Below are positions 11,480 through 23,119 of a stretch of 64,000 nt of DNA, one piece after another. The stretch spans positions 310,001 through 374,000 of the forward strand of contig OX337237.1 of NCBI GenBank assembly GCA_946965045.2, read 5' to 3'. Each line of letters begins with the position of its first letter. The first letter of the stretch is position 1. This DNA is from Epithemia pelagica. Lineage: Eukaryota; Bacillariophyta; Bacillariophyceae; Surirellales; Surirellaceae. The notes under the pieces were generated by a model. The model made no database searches, was not told the DNA's origin, and was given only the letters and a program-made list of their open reading frames with translations. Made by a program: the position numbers and the translations under genes.

Positions 11480-11935
11480 GGTTGGCTGTGGTTGGCGAGA
11501 TTCCAACCATCCACGAGAGGGGATGATGCCTGTTGTTGGCGTTGTCGTGGAGGAACACGCTCGTCGTGTGAGTGTTTCGTTGGCTGTACCACAGAGAGTA
11601 TACGGAGGATCTATAGTAACGGATCAACGCGTCCCCCCAGTGTGCAAATCTGACGCCGCCTTTGTTGCAGAAAAGGAGAGACCAAAACGCAAGGTCGCTC
11701 GGCGCCGTCGCCCGACCAGCGTTCTAAACCAGTCTGAAGTGAGCGATTTCTTAGAGAACCAACCAAGAGCAGTACTTAGCATCGAGTTCCGTTGACTCGT
11801 TCTATAGTTAAGGCGTTTGATCTTGCACAAGATCAAAACTGCTCGATCAACCGTTCACTAAGAAACTCTCTAATAAATAATAATGGTCGCGAGTCGGCAC
11901 GTCGGAACCACGTGTGTGGAAAAACAGGATAACCA

Positions 11936-12199
11936 TCACCCGTCACCAGCACCAGAGGTGAAAAGGCGATGACCATGACGCCGTCCCACCCCCACACAGT
12001 TTGTGTTGACAACGGTGGAACTAATGTCTGTGGTATCATCATCATCAAGCCTGCGGCAGCTAAGGAACCAGCCCCCACCCAAAAGCCCAACGAACATGCT
12101 CCACAAGGACGACCACGAGACGAATACAACGTTGACCAGCAGGAGGATGACACCCGCCATGGCAGCAGCTTGGTACCTCGAGGCGTGATAGAAAGGCAT
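11936..12199 (-). CDS. Possible small membrane protein, weak
   Basis: 87 codons from the ATG at 12199. Two adjacent hydrophobic stretches (MAGVILLLVNVVFVSW and MFVGLLGGGWFL) precede a polar tail. The frame upstream of this ATG runs into the CT repeat and reads as Arg-Glu repeats, so the start chosen is the first outside the repeat. No homology is recognised, and an overlapping frame on the same strand is just as long; it may not be a gene. Confidence 0.22.
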   Translation of the reverse strand: MPFYHASRYQAAAMAGVILLLVNVVFVSWSSLWSMFVGLLGGGWFLSCRRLDDDDTTDISSTVVNTNCVGVGRRHGHRLFTSGAGDG

Positions 12200-12356
12200 G
12201 GTTGCCTCACGAACGAATGCATGGTATGCAAGTTGTACGTGGCAATCCACGCGGTTCGCAATCGCGTGTCTAGAAAGAGACGATCGGTACAGCTCTTTTG
12301 GTGGCTCACAAATTATGGCCACTCCCAAACTCGCTCCGGACATGTACAGCACATTT

Positions 12357-12357
<1 letters not shown>

Positions 12358-12403
<46 letters not shown>
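12358..12403. repeat. (CT)n microsatellite
   Basis: About 23 uninterrupted CT units. It makes spurious Leu-Ser and Arg-Glu frames on both strands. Confidence 0.97.
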
Positions 12404-12406
<3 letters not shown>

Positions 12407-13586
12407 GGAGATCCGAAAAGCCATGCGTGTGCCGAGGCAAGCCTGTTTGTGGTCGTTCCATCCTCATTGTGGGCAAACGTGCTCCATACATGGGCCAACC
12501 AACCAGAGATCCAATCCACCACCATGGCATCTTAAGATGTAGTGGTGGTGGATTGCATCTCTGGTTTGTTGGCAATGTCCCCAAGATCATTATAATAAGG
12601 ACATATTAGGATGATGAGGGGTGTTGTGTTCACATGGAGAGTCCTCTGGACCGGCACAGCACAACAACATGTACTTTCCGCGTTTCAGGCCCCTCCAAAC
12701 AGTATCACCTGCCCATTTGCTACAGGTTGCCTCTCTTTTTGGAAGGATACCATGGAACAGGCACAACAATCGACGAGGAACAAACAGACAAAGAACCAAT
12801 CAGCCAGACTGTCCGTCACATTCTCTCGGATGGAACACGTAGACAAGAGAACCAAATACGTACACGTTTCCATCCTCTACGCGGCAGTAGACAAGAAAGC
12901 GGTGCAGCCGATCCTATTAGCGTGTCTGTTTCGAACCTTGTCACTCATGTGAGTACTGCAGAGAAAACGGCAGACGTATAGACAGAAACGAGCAAGATGT
13001 CGCTGTGATGGCACCGCAGCAGCAGTGGCGACAGGGCATTCCGAAGGTGGCAAGTATACGCACTGGAGCCGGCGGTTCGGTCGAATGTGCGGAACCACAG
13101 CGCTATATATTCCATGAATGGGTATTCGATCTGTGGTACCAAGCGATTCGTGGAGTATCAAGTCCATCCGCTCCTGTGACCTTTCATCCGTATCTGCTTT
13201 GGCTCATGAAATGGCATTCCCTGCTGCGGAAGCCACCAAAAACGTTTCATGCCGGACAAAAAGAGCCCCCAAAGAGACACGCATAGTATGGAGGCCGTGA
13301 AGCAATGCGTCGGTCATGGGGCGAGGCGGACTCTGGTTGCCTTCCATGTTGGTGGAGTGGGTATTCATCTCAAGTCCACATTGCTCGAGCTATCACTCCA
13401 GTTTATATTTCGAGGTGATAACACGTACCTTGTGTCAGGAATGGAAACCGGCCACGTCCCTGCATGTCGAGCGATCTGGAATCCTCCCCTTGGTTTCGGA
13501 TATCGAAAGGATATTGCTTCTTGTCCGTTTCCTGCCGACAATAATAAGTCTGTACCGATCGGGATGCAGGAGCTGTTCCGACTGGT

Positions 13587-14177
13587 TTGCGCGGACGACA
13601 AAGTAGTTCTTGGGTTGCACAGTTCTTCGGTGGAGACTCGTCCGCAAATGCCAGCTACCATGTGCACAATCAATCTACGCAGGCACAACGGCTAGAGCTT
13701 CATCATGTCATTGGATATGGAACGCATGGGATTGTGTACAAAGGAACAGAGGAGGAAAATGTAAGAGATAACTTTGTAGTGAAATCCTCCGTCGTTGGGG
13801 AGGTTCGATGCATCGAAAGGGAGCTGAGAGCTCTGAGGGCTCGAAACGAAAGCCATGCCTCCCGCCCACCGTCGATTCCCGTTCTGAAAGACTTGGGAAG
13901 CATCTGCTACAGGATTCGAGGAACAACGATCAACGTCCCTGCCTTCAAGTTCTCACCGAAAGGATCGCTCGTGAATGGCAAGCTTAATAATACGGAGCAA
14001 CTTCAGTGTCTATACAGATTATTTCTTCAACAGTCCAGACAACTCTCGTTCCAAGGAAAACTCGTTTGCAGTATCACTGCCTGTCATTCTACTTTTGAAT
14101 GGCAGTGTTTCCCTCTCGCAGCAAAGGAAGATCCATTTCACCGGAAAGCCCAGACTCGTGACATCCTTCCTTTCTGA
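13587..14177 (+). pseudogene. Truncated protein-kinase N-lobe fragment
   Basis: The frame encodes a recognisable kinase start: glycine-rich loop VIGYGTHGIVYKG, a candidate ATP-binding Lys in FVVKSSVVGEV, and an alpha-C-like helix CIERELRALRAR with a candidate Glu. Similarity fades after about 14000; no HRD or DFG motif follows before the stop. It has no ATG at its 5' end. Repeats of the 14.1-14.4 kb cluster begin within its 3' part. It is best read as a decayed or truncated kinase; an unrecognised intron leading to more kinase sequence is less likely because the next gene starts at about 14630. Confidence 0.55.
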
Positions 14178-14401
14178 ACCTTTCTTTCAAAGATACCATC
14201 TATGACAGAATCAGTACCAAGTCAGGGAACACAACACAGTCGGCAGCTTGCTTCCAAGTCACAGCAGAAGATCCATTTCACCGGAAAGCCCAGAGTCTTT
14301 CACCATCTTTCGCTAGATCCATTTCACCCGAAAACCCAGACTCTTGACAGCCATCTGCATCTTTCGCTAGATCCGTTTCACCCGAAAACCCAGACGCTTG
14401 A
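14127..14401 (+). repeat. Four dispersed copies of a ~33-bp repeat
   Basis: The core ATCCATTTCACC, then GAAA and CCCAGA, recurs at about 14127-14160, 14267-14297, 14315-14347 and 14369-14400. Copies 3 and 4 also share the preceding CATCTTTCGCTAG. They lie between the kinase fragment and the second GTPase gene, with no coding interpretation. Confidence 0.8.
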
Positions 14402-14629
14402 CATGCTGTTCTGTCAGCCTCTCATTTTTGTTCCAAGATACGATCTTTGGCAGAATCAATCCCTGTCATACCAACATGGGAAAAGTGCATATCCGAGCAG
14501 TACGAGAGTTGATTCGTCTCGCTTCAAAGTCGTAGCAGAAGTGAAGCAATCTCCATGTTGTCATAACTTTTTATCCTGGCCAAAGAAAACTTGAACGACG
14601 TACCAATTCCACCCAAGAACCCTAGTGGA

Positions 14630-17600
14630 ATGATACCGCCTGCATCGACGGGCGATGAAGAGAAGAAACACGACTTCACTGTTTTTGCATCTTCTGGTGG
14701 TGAGGATGAGAAACCATGCGACGGTACGTAACGCTCATGGAAACTGGGCTCAGATGGCGCAACGTATCGTGATGCAGTTTTCAAAATGATCGTACAGACC
14801 CTCCTCATCACTTGTCCTTCTATCCTATACATATACAGATCTAGCCGAACAGTTGGTCTCCGAACTCGAGAGTACCTTGCAGGAACTGAAAATGCTACAA
14901 TGCTCCAGAGGTGACGGACAAGGAAATGATACGAGGAAGTTTATTCTGGAGTTTAAGAGTGGGATGGATCGGTTGGTCCATCGTCTTCGTGAGAATCCAG
15001 GCCAGGAAATGAACGCTATTTCGCATGAAGTGGAATACTTTTGTGATAAGGCCAAGTTGTTTTTCCGAAATAAACAAGAAATGAACAAAGATGAATATGA
15101 AGGCTCTAGAGATGGTACGTAAGTATGCGCAACGGGTCGATTGTACCCGTTCAACATCTACTTTCACAATCTTGTACTGACACGCTGTCCCCTTCGATTC
15201 CTATATAGTGTTGGACGAAGAGTTGGTTACGAAACTCACGTTCATCTTGGACGAGTTAAAGAGCCTCCAACTCTCTATCCAGGAGGAACCCACCTATCAC
15301 GCTTTAGGGGAAGGTCTTTTTGAAGATGTGGCCAACTTTGTCCATGAATTTTCAAGTGGCATGGATCGGTTGGTGCAACATCCGCATCAAAGTCAGGAAA
15401 TTGACGATCCGGCTGCTGTTGTAGAACACTATCATGAGGTTGCCAGGTTGTTTCTGGAACACAAACGAAAAAGAATGGGTGCTCTGGATCAATACGTGCG
15501 TCCACTCCTCAAAAACGGATTTCGGTTGATGAAAGGTGACGCTCAAGCTTGTGACGACAAGGAAAGTGAGCAGCGTTCTTCCTCCTTTTATGTGAACTTG
15601 TCCCTTATGTATGACGAAGATAACACTGGCAACGAGCTTACTTCCGTGCTTAAACATCTCCCACACAAGACGAAAAAGAAAAAGAAGAGGAAGACGGTGA
15701 ATGAATCGATTGGCCGTAACATTAAGAAACAATACAAGTGGTGGACTGATGCTGAAGTGACGCATACCTTGGAGGAAGCGTTGACTCGCAAGCTGTGCAA
15801 CGATGGAGCAGATCTGATTGATTTCGAGTACTGGATTGGTCTTCTCTCACCACGCAAACAGGTTGTAGTCACAGATGATGATGATGAAGATGATGAGGAG
15901 GAAGAGGATAACGAAGATGGAGATGACGACAGCACTAACATGGAATTGTTTGAAAAGGAACTTCTCTTGCTGCAGTCCAAGACAGGAGAATGGTCCAAGT
16001 GGGAACCGCCATTGCTTTTTGAAAATGTACGCACTGTCGCTACTCCTAGTACCATTGTAGTCGAATGGGATTCACCATCGTGCTCCATGGATGGTAGTGC
16101 TGATTCGATGGATCAACATATCACTTCGCTGTTTCTCGCGGACGATGGCATCGGCAATCCGATCTTTCTCGACAGAAGTCTCGGCAAAACTGCAGGTTAT
16201 GTATGGACAGGCCTAGAGCATAATACGGAATACATTGTCGAGGTTCATGCATCTTCCGATACCCATGGAGTGAGCACGGAAAGCTCCAAGCTGACAGTCC
16301 GTACCGAAAAGGTGGTGTCCCTGGCCCGAAGAATCCATGGCTGTGTCAAGGATGGTTCCTCTGGCATTGGTACGATGCCGGGAACGGAAACGCTCCATTT
16401 GATTTCGTCTTTTTCGAGTTCCATCAAGTCAAAGGGGATTCACCTTCCCGGGCAAGCAACAGTCGATTGCGTCCGTTTTGTCGACGTGATTCCAGGTTTT
16501 GAACCCCAATACGAGTTTGGCAATATGGAAGATGCCTTGGTGTGCATTTTGACGGGAGAGACCGGTGCGGGGAAATCAACGCATTTGAATGCCATTGTCA
16601 ACTGGCTCTTTGGTGTTGAGCTGGAAGATCCCTTTCGACTTTTGTTGATTGATGATTCACATATGAAGGCCACAAGTTCTGTGACACAGCATATTACTGT
16701 GTATCGCATCCGTCATTTACCTGGAATGCCAATCGACAAGAGCCTCATGCTGATTGACTCTCCAGGCTACGCGGACTCAAGAAACCTCAAGGCTGATGAC
16801 TTTACCACGCATGCCTTCCGTCAATTGTTCAAAGAGATTAGTCACGTCAATTGCGTTGGACTTGTCATGAAGGCGTATAATGAACGACTGACGGCGAGTA
16901 CGAAATATGTGATTGAGAAGATGTTACAGCTGTTTGATACGAGTATCAAAGACAACATTCTTCCCATTTGCACGTTTGCGGACCATGGCGTGCCAACATG
17001 TTTGGAAGGATTGAAGTCGGACAATGTTTCGTTTCAGCATCATGTCAAGGTCCAGAATTCCATGTTCTCTTGTCGATATGTTCGCAGTCAAGGAGAAGCA
17101 GGACCGATGTCCTCGGCCTTGATGCAAGAACGTAAACTCTATTGGCAAATTGCGTATAACGGGATTTCTTCCATGTTTGACATTGTGTCTGACCACATGG
17201 TTCTTCGGCCGCTGGATAAGAGCTCCCGCGTTTTGGACCAGCGCCAGAAGCTTCAAGAAACATTGCAAGCAGTGATCCATGCACTTTCAGAAACAACGGC
17301 CGATGTTGCAAATATACTGCAGCAGCTTAACTTTATGGTTAATGTTTTGGGAAATGTTCCCACCGAAAAGGTCAAGGTGAAGAAATCCGAGAGTGTCAAA
17401 ACTGATCTTCCGACGGGCGTCCATGTTACTTTGTGTTCCAAGTGCAATGTAACATGTCACATGGGATGCCGAATCCCAAATGATCAGGATAAGGCGAGAT
17501 GTTGTGCCATGGACAAGTCTGGGAACTGTCGTGTGTGTCCTGGCAAGTGTTATTGGACGCATCACCACAACGCTGAGTACTACTGGGAGGTGAAGACGAG

Positions 17601-18302
17601 AGTTGAAGAAGTGGTTCCAGAGGAACTTATCAAGAGGTGAGTCATAAGTGTATGTAGATTGGAAAAATGACCATTCCCTCCAATCTTCTTCTTCTGACCG
17701 TACTGCCTTACGCTTGATGATAATCGGAACGGCAAAGGTGGGCTGGAGAGAATGGTTCGCATGAAGCTGCAATCTTGAATGGATTGAAACAGTGGGAGGA
17801 AAAACAGCAACATGTGCTGAATCTTTTGAATCTTTGTGTTTCACTACAAGAAGAGCTTCAAGTCAAGAGCCTTCGGAACAACCCACGTGTAGCTTTGGCC
17901 TATGTCGAGTCGTTGATTGAAATGCAAAAAGACCGGGGAGCAACAGATGATGTGTTACAAGCATTGCATCAAGCCAAGAAACAGCTTCGCCTCCAGGATG
18001 AAAGTAAGCGTCAACGTGATATAAACGCAGCAAACAAGAACGCTTTTGAATGCATTAAAGATGAACTGGACCGTCGATCTAAGTTGCCTCCTCGCCAGAG
18101 GTTGATGGAAGAAAACCAGCCGAGTGACTTCTACAATGAAGTTCTGAATTATGTTCCACGAGAATACCGTCGCGATCTTCCTCCTCCGTTGAAGATTTCC
18201 AATCATTGGATTTGTGGAGCGCAGAGTTACCCCCCGTTTCGTGAAAGTCTGAAAAAGACTGGGCTGGCCTTGAAGACACTTTTAAGCATGGGAGTGTCGT
18301 AG
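14630..18302 (+). CDS. FN3-GTPase with Cys/His module, copy 2 (4 exons)
   Basis: Read as join(14630..14723, 14839..15114, 15209..17636, 17738..18302), 1120 aa; every junction keeps frame and the total is a multiple of three. Parts: short exon 1 (start uncertain), exon 2 with an extra copy of the N-terminal helical domain, exon 3 with that domain again, a basic linker, a WWTDAEVTHTLEEALTRKL segment, an acidic run, FN3-like domain (about 390-488), GTPase domain with G1 GETGAGKST (about 572), G3 DSPGY (about 639) and TFAD (about 712). Then comes a Cys/His-rich module (about 865-911) and a coiled-coil tail. The module (CSKC..TCHMGC, CCAM, C.VCPGKC, HHH) probably binds zinc; I recall similar modules after G domains of AIG1-related animal proteins. 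Cellular role unknown. Confidence 0.85.
14724..14838 (+). other. Intron 1 of GTPase copy 2
   Basis: 115 bp, GTACGT to TACAG, phase 1. It corresponds to the single 5' intron of copies 1 and 3. Confidence 0.7.
15115..15208 (+). other. Intron 2 of GTPase copy 2
   Basis: 94 bp, GTACGT to TATATAG, phase 1, the same phase as intron 1. Exon 2 (276 bp) is therefore symmetric and could be gained or skipped without a frameshift. Confidence 0.8.
17637..17737 (+). other. Intron 3 of GTPase copy 2
   Basis: 101 bp, GTGAGT to GCAAAG, phase 2. Splicing forms an Arg codon and continues into WAGENGSHEAAI, exactly as in copy 3. Confidence 0.85.
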
Positions 18303-19528
18303 GGGCGGTCATGTGATTTTCCTTTTGTGGTGCTGTCAGCGGAACAGAGAAAAAAAATCGACAGCAATATAGTCTGGAGGCCAATGAAACAAGAATTTAT
18401 CTGTCGTATTTACTTCAGCACTCTATGAGAGTAACTAATATTTTCAAGCGACATGGTGATTTTCCTAGATGGTCGCTCCGTGTTTTGGGCTTTGAGTGTC
18501 CAGTGTCCAGAGAAATGCGGACTCGCACATGCCTTGCAGTTGCATAAAAGGACGACTATGTGGTTTCATAGACTGAGGCTTTTCTCTTGTAACGTCGCCT
18601 TTCCGGGTCAGGACCAGTCATTCATATTGTTTGGCGCCGTAAGTCGAGAGTGTCCCATGGTCTTGGGGCTCTATAGGTAGGCTCTATAGGTAGATGTGTA
18701 GAGCTATCTTCCGGTGCTGGGATACTATGATTTATGATAGTAAGATAGAATATAGGTAGTTCTGATAGTGTCGTAGTTTCCTAGCGTTGCAATATGTACT
18801 GGTTCAATACAACACAAACAATATGTAAGACTATGGACCGTTGGGATTTACAGCCACAAAGGTGCGGATAAAAAGGGTCGACCATCGACCATGAGATGAC
18901 GTTCTCGTAACCCAACGAGAATCGCAGCCTTCTTGTAGAGATGCGGAGCATGTTTGTGCGTTTGGGTATGAATGTTTGTCCAACAATAAGGAGCTGTCCA
19001 AGCGCGATAGACGAATTCGCTGAACGTTTGCCGTGACACGTTTTTTCTGTCGCGCTCGTCGACTATACTTCCAGTACCTCCTGAGAAGGGAACCGAGACA
19101 CGTTTCTCTCGCATGTTCCCCTCAGATTCTCCTCTCGTCGCAACTTGTCTTGTCGCAACTTGTCTTGGAAAGAACTGTTGTTGTGTCTTGATCAAGCGTC
19201 GTCATCGTATTGCCCCGTCCAATCGCACACAAGGAAACTGTGGATTGCTCTGGACGTCCCAAATGGTTTCTCCCATGACGAGAACTGCGGAGATTTCATG
19301 GTCCCGAAAAGGCAGAGAAAAGTGTCCACGACCAAGACACTTTGCGAATTCAAACAAAGGAAACTTCAAACCCGTCGCTAGTTCAGGTTGAATCAGACGG
19401 AACAAGAGATGGTGTGCGATCGAGAAAGAGAGTTGGTGCTCTCCACTCATAAAAAGTAAAGTCGCAGACTGGAATCGATCAAACTTTGCAAGCAATACTT
19501 ACTTTTACACTTTGAACTTTGTTGAACC
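18303..19528. other. Intergenic between GTPase copies 2 and 3
   Basis: 1.2 kb. It includes a duplicated short phrase near 18670 (GGCTCTATAGGTAG twice) and the 12-bp direct repeat GTCGCAACTTGT at about 19137-19161. No gene is supported. Confidence 0.45.
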
Positions 19529-22500
19529 ATGTTGCGTCGCGTCTTAAAACAACACCGTGAGAAACGTCGCCAACGCCGCATGGCGGCCCAACCCCATCCA
19601 ACTGCTGGTAACGTTCCAGCAGATCCTGTATCGAGCAAGGAAAAAGATCCCCTGGATGTGACTCTCAATCCTTCTTCGTCCTCTGATGACGGTGAAATGG
19701 AAGGCCCTCCAGCCGGTACGTAGACACAAACAGAGACACCTTTTGTGAGACGTTCTTCATCATCTTGTACTGACACTTGCAATCACTCTCTTTTTTCTGT
19801 ATCAATTCCTTTTCACAGTAGTATTGGACCAAGAGTTGGTTGCCAAGCTTGAGTTTGTCTGGAACGAGCTCAAGATCCTGCAACGTTCCATCCAAGACGA
19901 ACCCACGTATCGCGCTCTCGGACCAGGCCTCGGTGTCGATGTGGCCAACTTTGTTCTGGAATTTTCCCATGGCATGGACCGATTGATGCAACAACCACCT
20001 CAACAACAACCGGGAATGGACGACCCGACGGTGGTTGTGGAACACTATTGCGATATTGCCAAGTTGTTTCTCAAAAACAAACGCAAAGAAATGAATGCTC
20101 TCGATCAATTCGTGGGTCCACTCCTGGACCATGGATTTCAATTGGTGGACGAAGAAGGCAATCGTCAAGACCAGGAACAGTGCTCTTCCTCCTTTCATGT
20201 GAACTTGTCCCTGTTGTACGATTCAGATAATTTCGGCAACGATCTGGCTTCTCAACTGAACCATCTGCCTACTCAAACGGCCGGACGCAAGAACAAGAAG
20301 CAGTACAAGTGGTGGACCGATGCAGAAGTGACGCATACCTTGGAGGAAGCATTGACTCGCAAGCTGTGCAACGATGAAGCCAATCGGATTGAGTTCCAGT
20401 ACTGGATTGGTCTTCCATCAACGGCGGGGCGACTAGGATGCACGGATGATAACGACGACGACAATGATAACGACGGTGGCGACAAGATCGACACCAACAC
20501 GGACTTGTTTGACGAGGAACTTCTCTTGTTGCGCACCAAGACGGGAAAATGGTCCAGGTGGGAACCGCCGTTGCCTTTTGAAAATGTACGCACTGTCGCA
20601 ACCCCTAGTACTATTGTAGTTGAGTGGGATTCGCCGCCATGCTCCGTGGATGGAAATGTTGGTTCGATGGACCAACATATCATTTCGCTGTTTCTCGCAG
20701 ACGATGGCAGTGGCGATCCAATTTTTCTCGAGAGAAGTGTCGGCAAAACTGCAGGTTGTGTATGGACAGGCCTAGAGCATAATACGGAGTACGTTGTCGA
20801 GGTTCATGCATCTTCCGATACCCATGGAGTGAGCACGGAAAGCTCCAAGCTGACAGTCCGTACCGAAAAGGTGGTGTCCCTGGCCCGAAGAATCCATGGC
20901 TGTGTCAAGGATGGTGCCTCTGGAATTGGTACAATGCCGGGAACGGAAACGCTCCATTTGTTTTCTTCCTTTTCGAGTTCCATCAAGTCAAAGGGGATTC
21001 ACCTTCCGGGACAACCAACGGTCGATTGCGTCCGTTTTGTCGACGTGATTCCCGGTTTTGAACCCCAATACGAGTTTGGCAATATGGAAGATGCCTTGGT
21101 GTGCATTTTGACGGGAGAGACCGGTGCGGGGAAATCAACGCATTTGAATGCCATTGTCAACTGGCTCTTTGGTGTTGAGCTGGAAGATCCATTTCGCCTA
21201 TTGTTGATTGATGATTCACATATGAAGGCCACGAGTTCTGTGACACAGCATATCACCGTGTATCGCATCCGTCATTTACCTGGAATGCCCATCGACAAGA
21301 GCCTCATGCTGATTGACTCTCCAGGCTACGCGGACTCGAGAAACCTCAAGGCTGATGACTTTACCACGCATGCCTTCCGTCAATTGTTCAAAGAGATTAG
21401 TCACGTCAATTGCGTTGGACTTGTCATGAAGGCGTATAATGAACGCCTGACGGCGAGTACGAAATATGTGATTGAGAAGATGTTGCAGTTATTTGATACG
21501 AGTATCAAAGACAACATTCTTCCCATTTGCACCTTTGCGGACCATGGCGTGCCAACATGCTTGGAGGGATTGAAGTCGGACAATGTTTCTTTCCAACATC
21601 ATGTCAAGGTCCAGAATTCAATGTTCTCTTGTCGATATGTTCGCAGTCAAGGAGAAACAGGGCCAATGTCCTCGGCGTTGATGCAAGAGCGCAAGCTATA
21701 CTGGCAAATTGCGTATAACGGAATCTCTTCCATGTTTGACATTGTGTCTAACCACATGGTTCTTCGTCCATTGGATGCCAGTAGCCTCATTTTGGAAAAA
21801 CGGCAGTTGCTTCAAGAAACATTGCAAGCTGTGATACATGCGCTTTCAGAAACAACAGCCGATGTGGCCAACATTATGCAACAGTTGAACTTTTTGGTCA
21901 ATATTCTGGGAGAAGTTCCAACTGACAAGGTTACTGTGACAAAGTCTGAAAGTGTCAAAACTGATCTTCCGACGGGCGTCCATGTTACTTTGTGTTCCAA
22001 GTGCAATGTAACATGTCACATGGGATGCCGAATCCCAAATGATCAGGATAAAGCGAGATGTTGTGCCATGGACAAGTCTGGGAACTGTACTGTGTGTCCT
22101 GGCAAATGTCATTGGACACATCACCACAATGCTACTTACTACTGGGAGGTGAAAACGAGAGTCGAAGAAGTGGTTCCGGAAGAACTGATCAAAAGGTGAG
22201 TCACATGTGTATCGGATCGGAGACGATCTCTCTTGTTCTTCTTACCATAATTCTTTATCTACAAAGGTGGGCTGGAGAGAATGGTTCGCATGAAGCAGCG
22301 ATCTTAAATGGATTGAAACAGTTGGAGGAGAAACAGCAACATGTGGTCGATCTTTTAAATCAATGCGTCTCACTGCAAAAAGAGCTCCAAGTCAAGAGTC
22401 TTCGGAACAATCCTCGTGTAGCGTTGGCCTATGTTGAATCTTTGATTGAAATGCAAAAAGACCGTGGAGCCACAGATGATGTGCTGCAGGCTTTGCATCA

Positions 22501-22831
22501 AGCAAAGAAACAGCTTCGCCTCCAGGACGAGAGTAAGCGTCAACGCGATATCTACAAAGCAAACAAAACGGCGCTTCAATGTATCAAAGCTGAGTTGAGC
22601 CGTCGATCTCAGTTGCCGTATCTCGAGAGATTGATGGAAGAGAACCAGCCGAGCGACTTCTACAATCAAGTTCTCAAACAAGTCCCGCGAGAATATCGTC
22701 GCCAGCTTCCTCCTCCGTTGAAGGCATCCAATCAGTGGTTCTCTGGAGGCCAGAGTTACCCTCCCTTTCGTGAAAGTCTGAAAAAGACTGGACTGGCCTT
22801 GACCACCCTTTTGCGGATGGGAGTGTCGTAA
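19529..22831 (+). CDS. FN3-GTPase with Cys/His module, copy 3 (3 exons)
   Basis: Read as join(19529..19715, 19819..22195, 22267..22831), 1042 aa. Exon 1 encodes a basic start (MLRRVLKQHREKRRQRR) and an acidic/Ser tail. Exon 2 carries one N-terminal helical domain, the WWTDAEVTHTLEEALTRKL segment, FN3-like domain (about 313-410), and GTPase motifs GETGAGKST (about 495), DSPGY (about 561), TFAD (about 634). The Cys/His-rich module follows (about 787-833), and exon 3 encodes the helical tail. The FN3-to-zinc part is almost identical to copy 2 while the N-terminal part is much less so. The acceptor of exon 2 is a CAGTAG tandem site; both choices keep frame and differ by one Val. Confidence 0.88.
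19716..19818 (+). other. Intron 1 of GTPase copy 3, tandem acceptor
   Basis: 103 bp, GTACGT to TTCACAG. A second AG three bases on (CAGTAG) gives an alternative acceptor that removes one Val codon. Confidence 0.75.
22196..22266 (+). other. Intron 2 of GTPase copy 3
   Basis: 71 bp, GTGAGT to ACAAAG, phase 2, at the same site as intron 3 of copy 2. Confidence 0.85.
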
Positions 22832-23119
22832 GAGCTGTCGTTTGATTTCGTTTTCGCCGGGTCTCAGCACGTAATAGAAGCGTCCCCGTCAGCCGGCGAT
22901 ATTGTCTGCGAACTTTGCCTCCATATATATTTAAACTACTCTGAACCACTATTACTTCTTATATTTGCTTTTACTGAAGTAGACGTTTATATATTTGGAC
23001 TCAGGAGGTCCTACGGGGGAGCACCATTGATTGGAATGAAATCAACCTCAATTCAAAGGAGCTGCCTTTAAACCTGTCGTGTAGCGCAAAGTGGTGCTGG
23101 GGATCATCTCTCGTGCGTT

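Larger units (their letters stand above)
11480..13586. other. Long intergenic region, no confident gene
   Basis: About 2.1 kb. It contains a CT microsatellite and one weak small minus-strand membrane-protein frame, both listed separately. Other frames are short, overlap on both strands and show no domain. Confidence 0.4.

Noticed and set aside
10976-11653. 225-codon + strand frame opposite exostosin copy B
   Set aside because: Antisense shadow with composition mirroring the coding strand.
12301-12609. Several overlapping frames encoding Leu-Ser or Arg-Glu repeats
   Set aside because: They are produced by the (CT)n microsatellite read in different frames; no conserved sequence surrounds them.
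18846-19195. 115-codon minus frame between GTPase copies
   Set aside because: No domain, no conservation with other spacers, and includes the direct repeat GTCGCAACTTGT.
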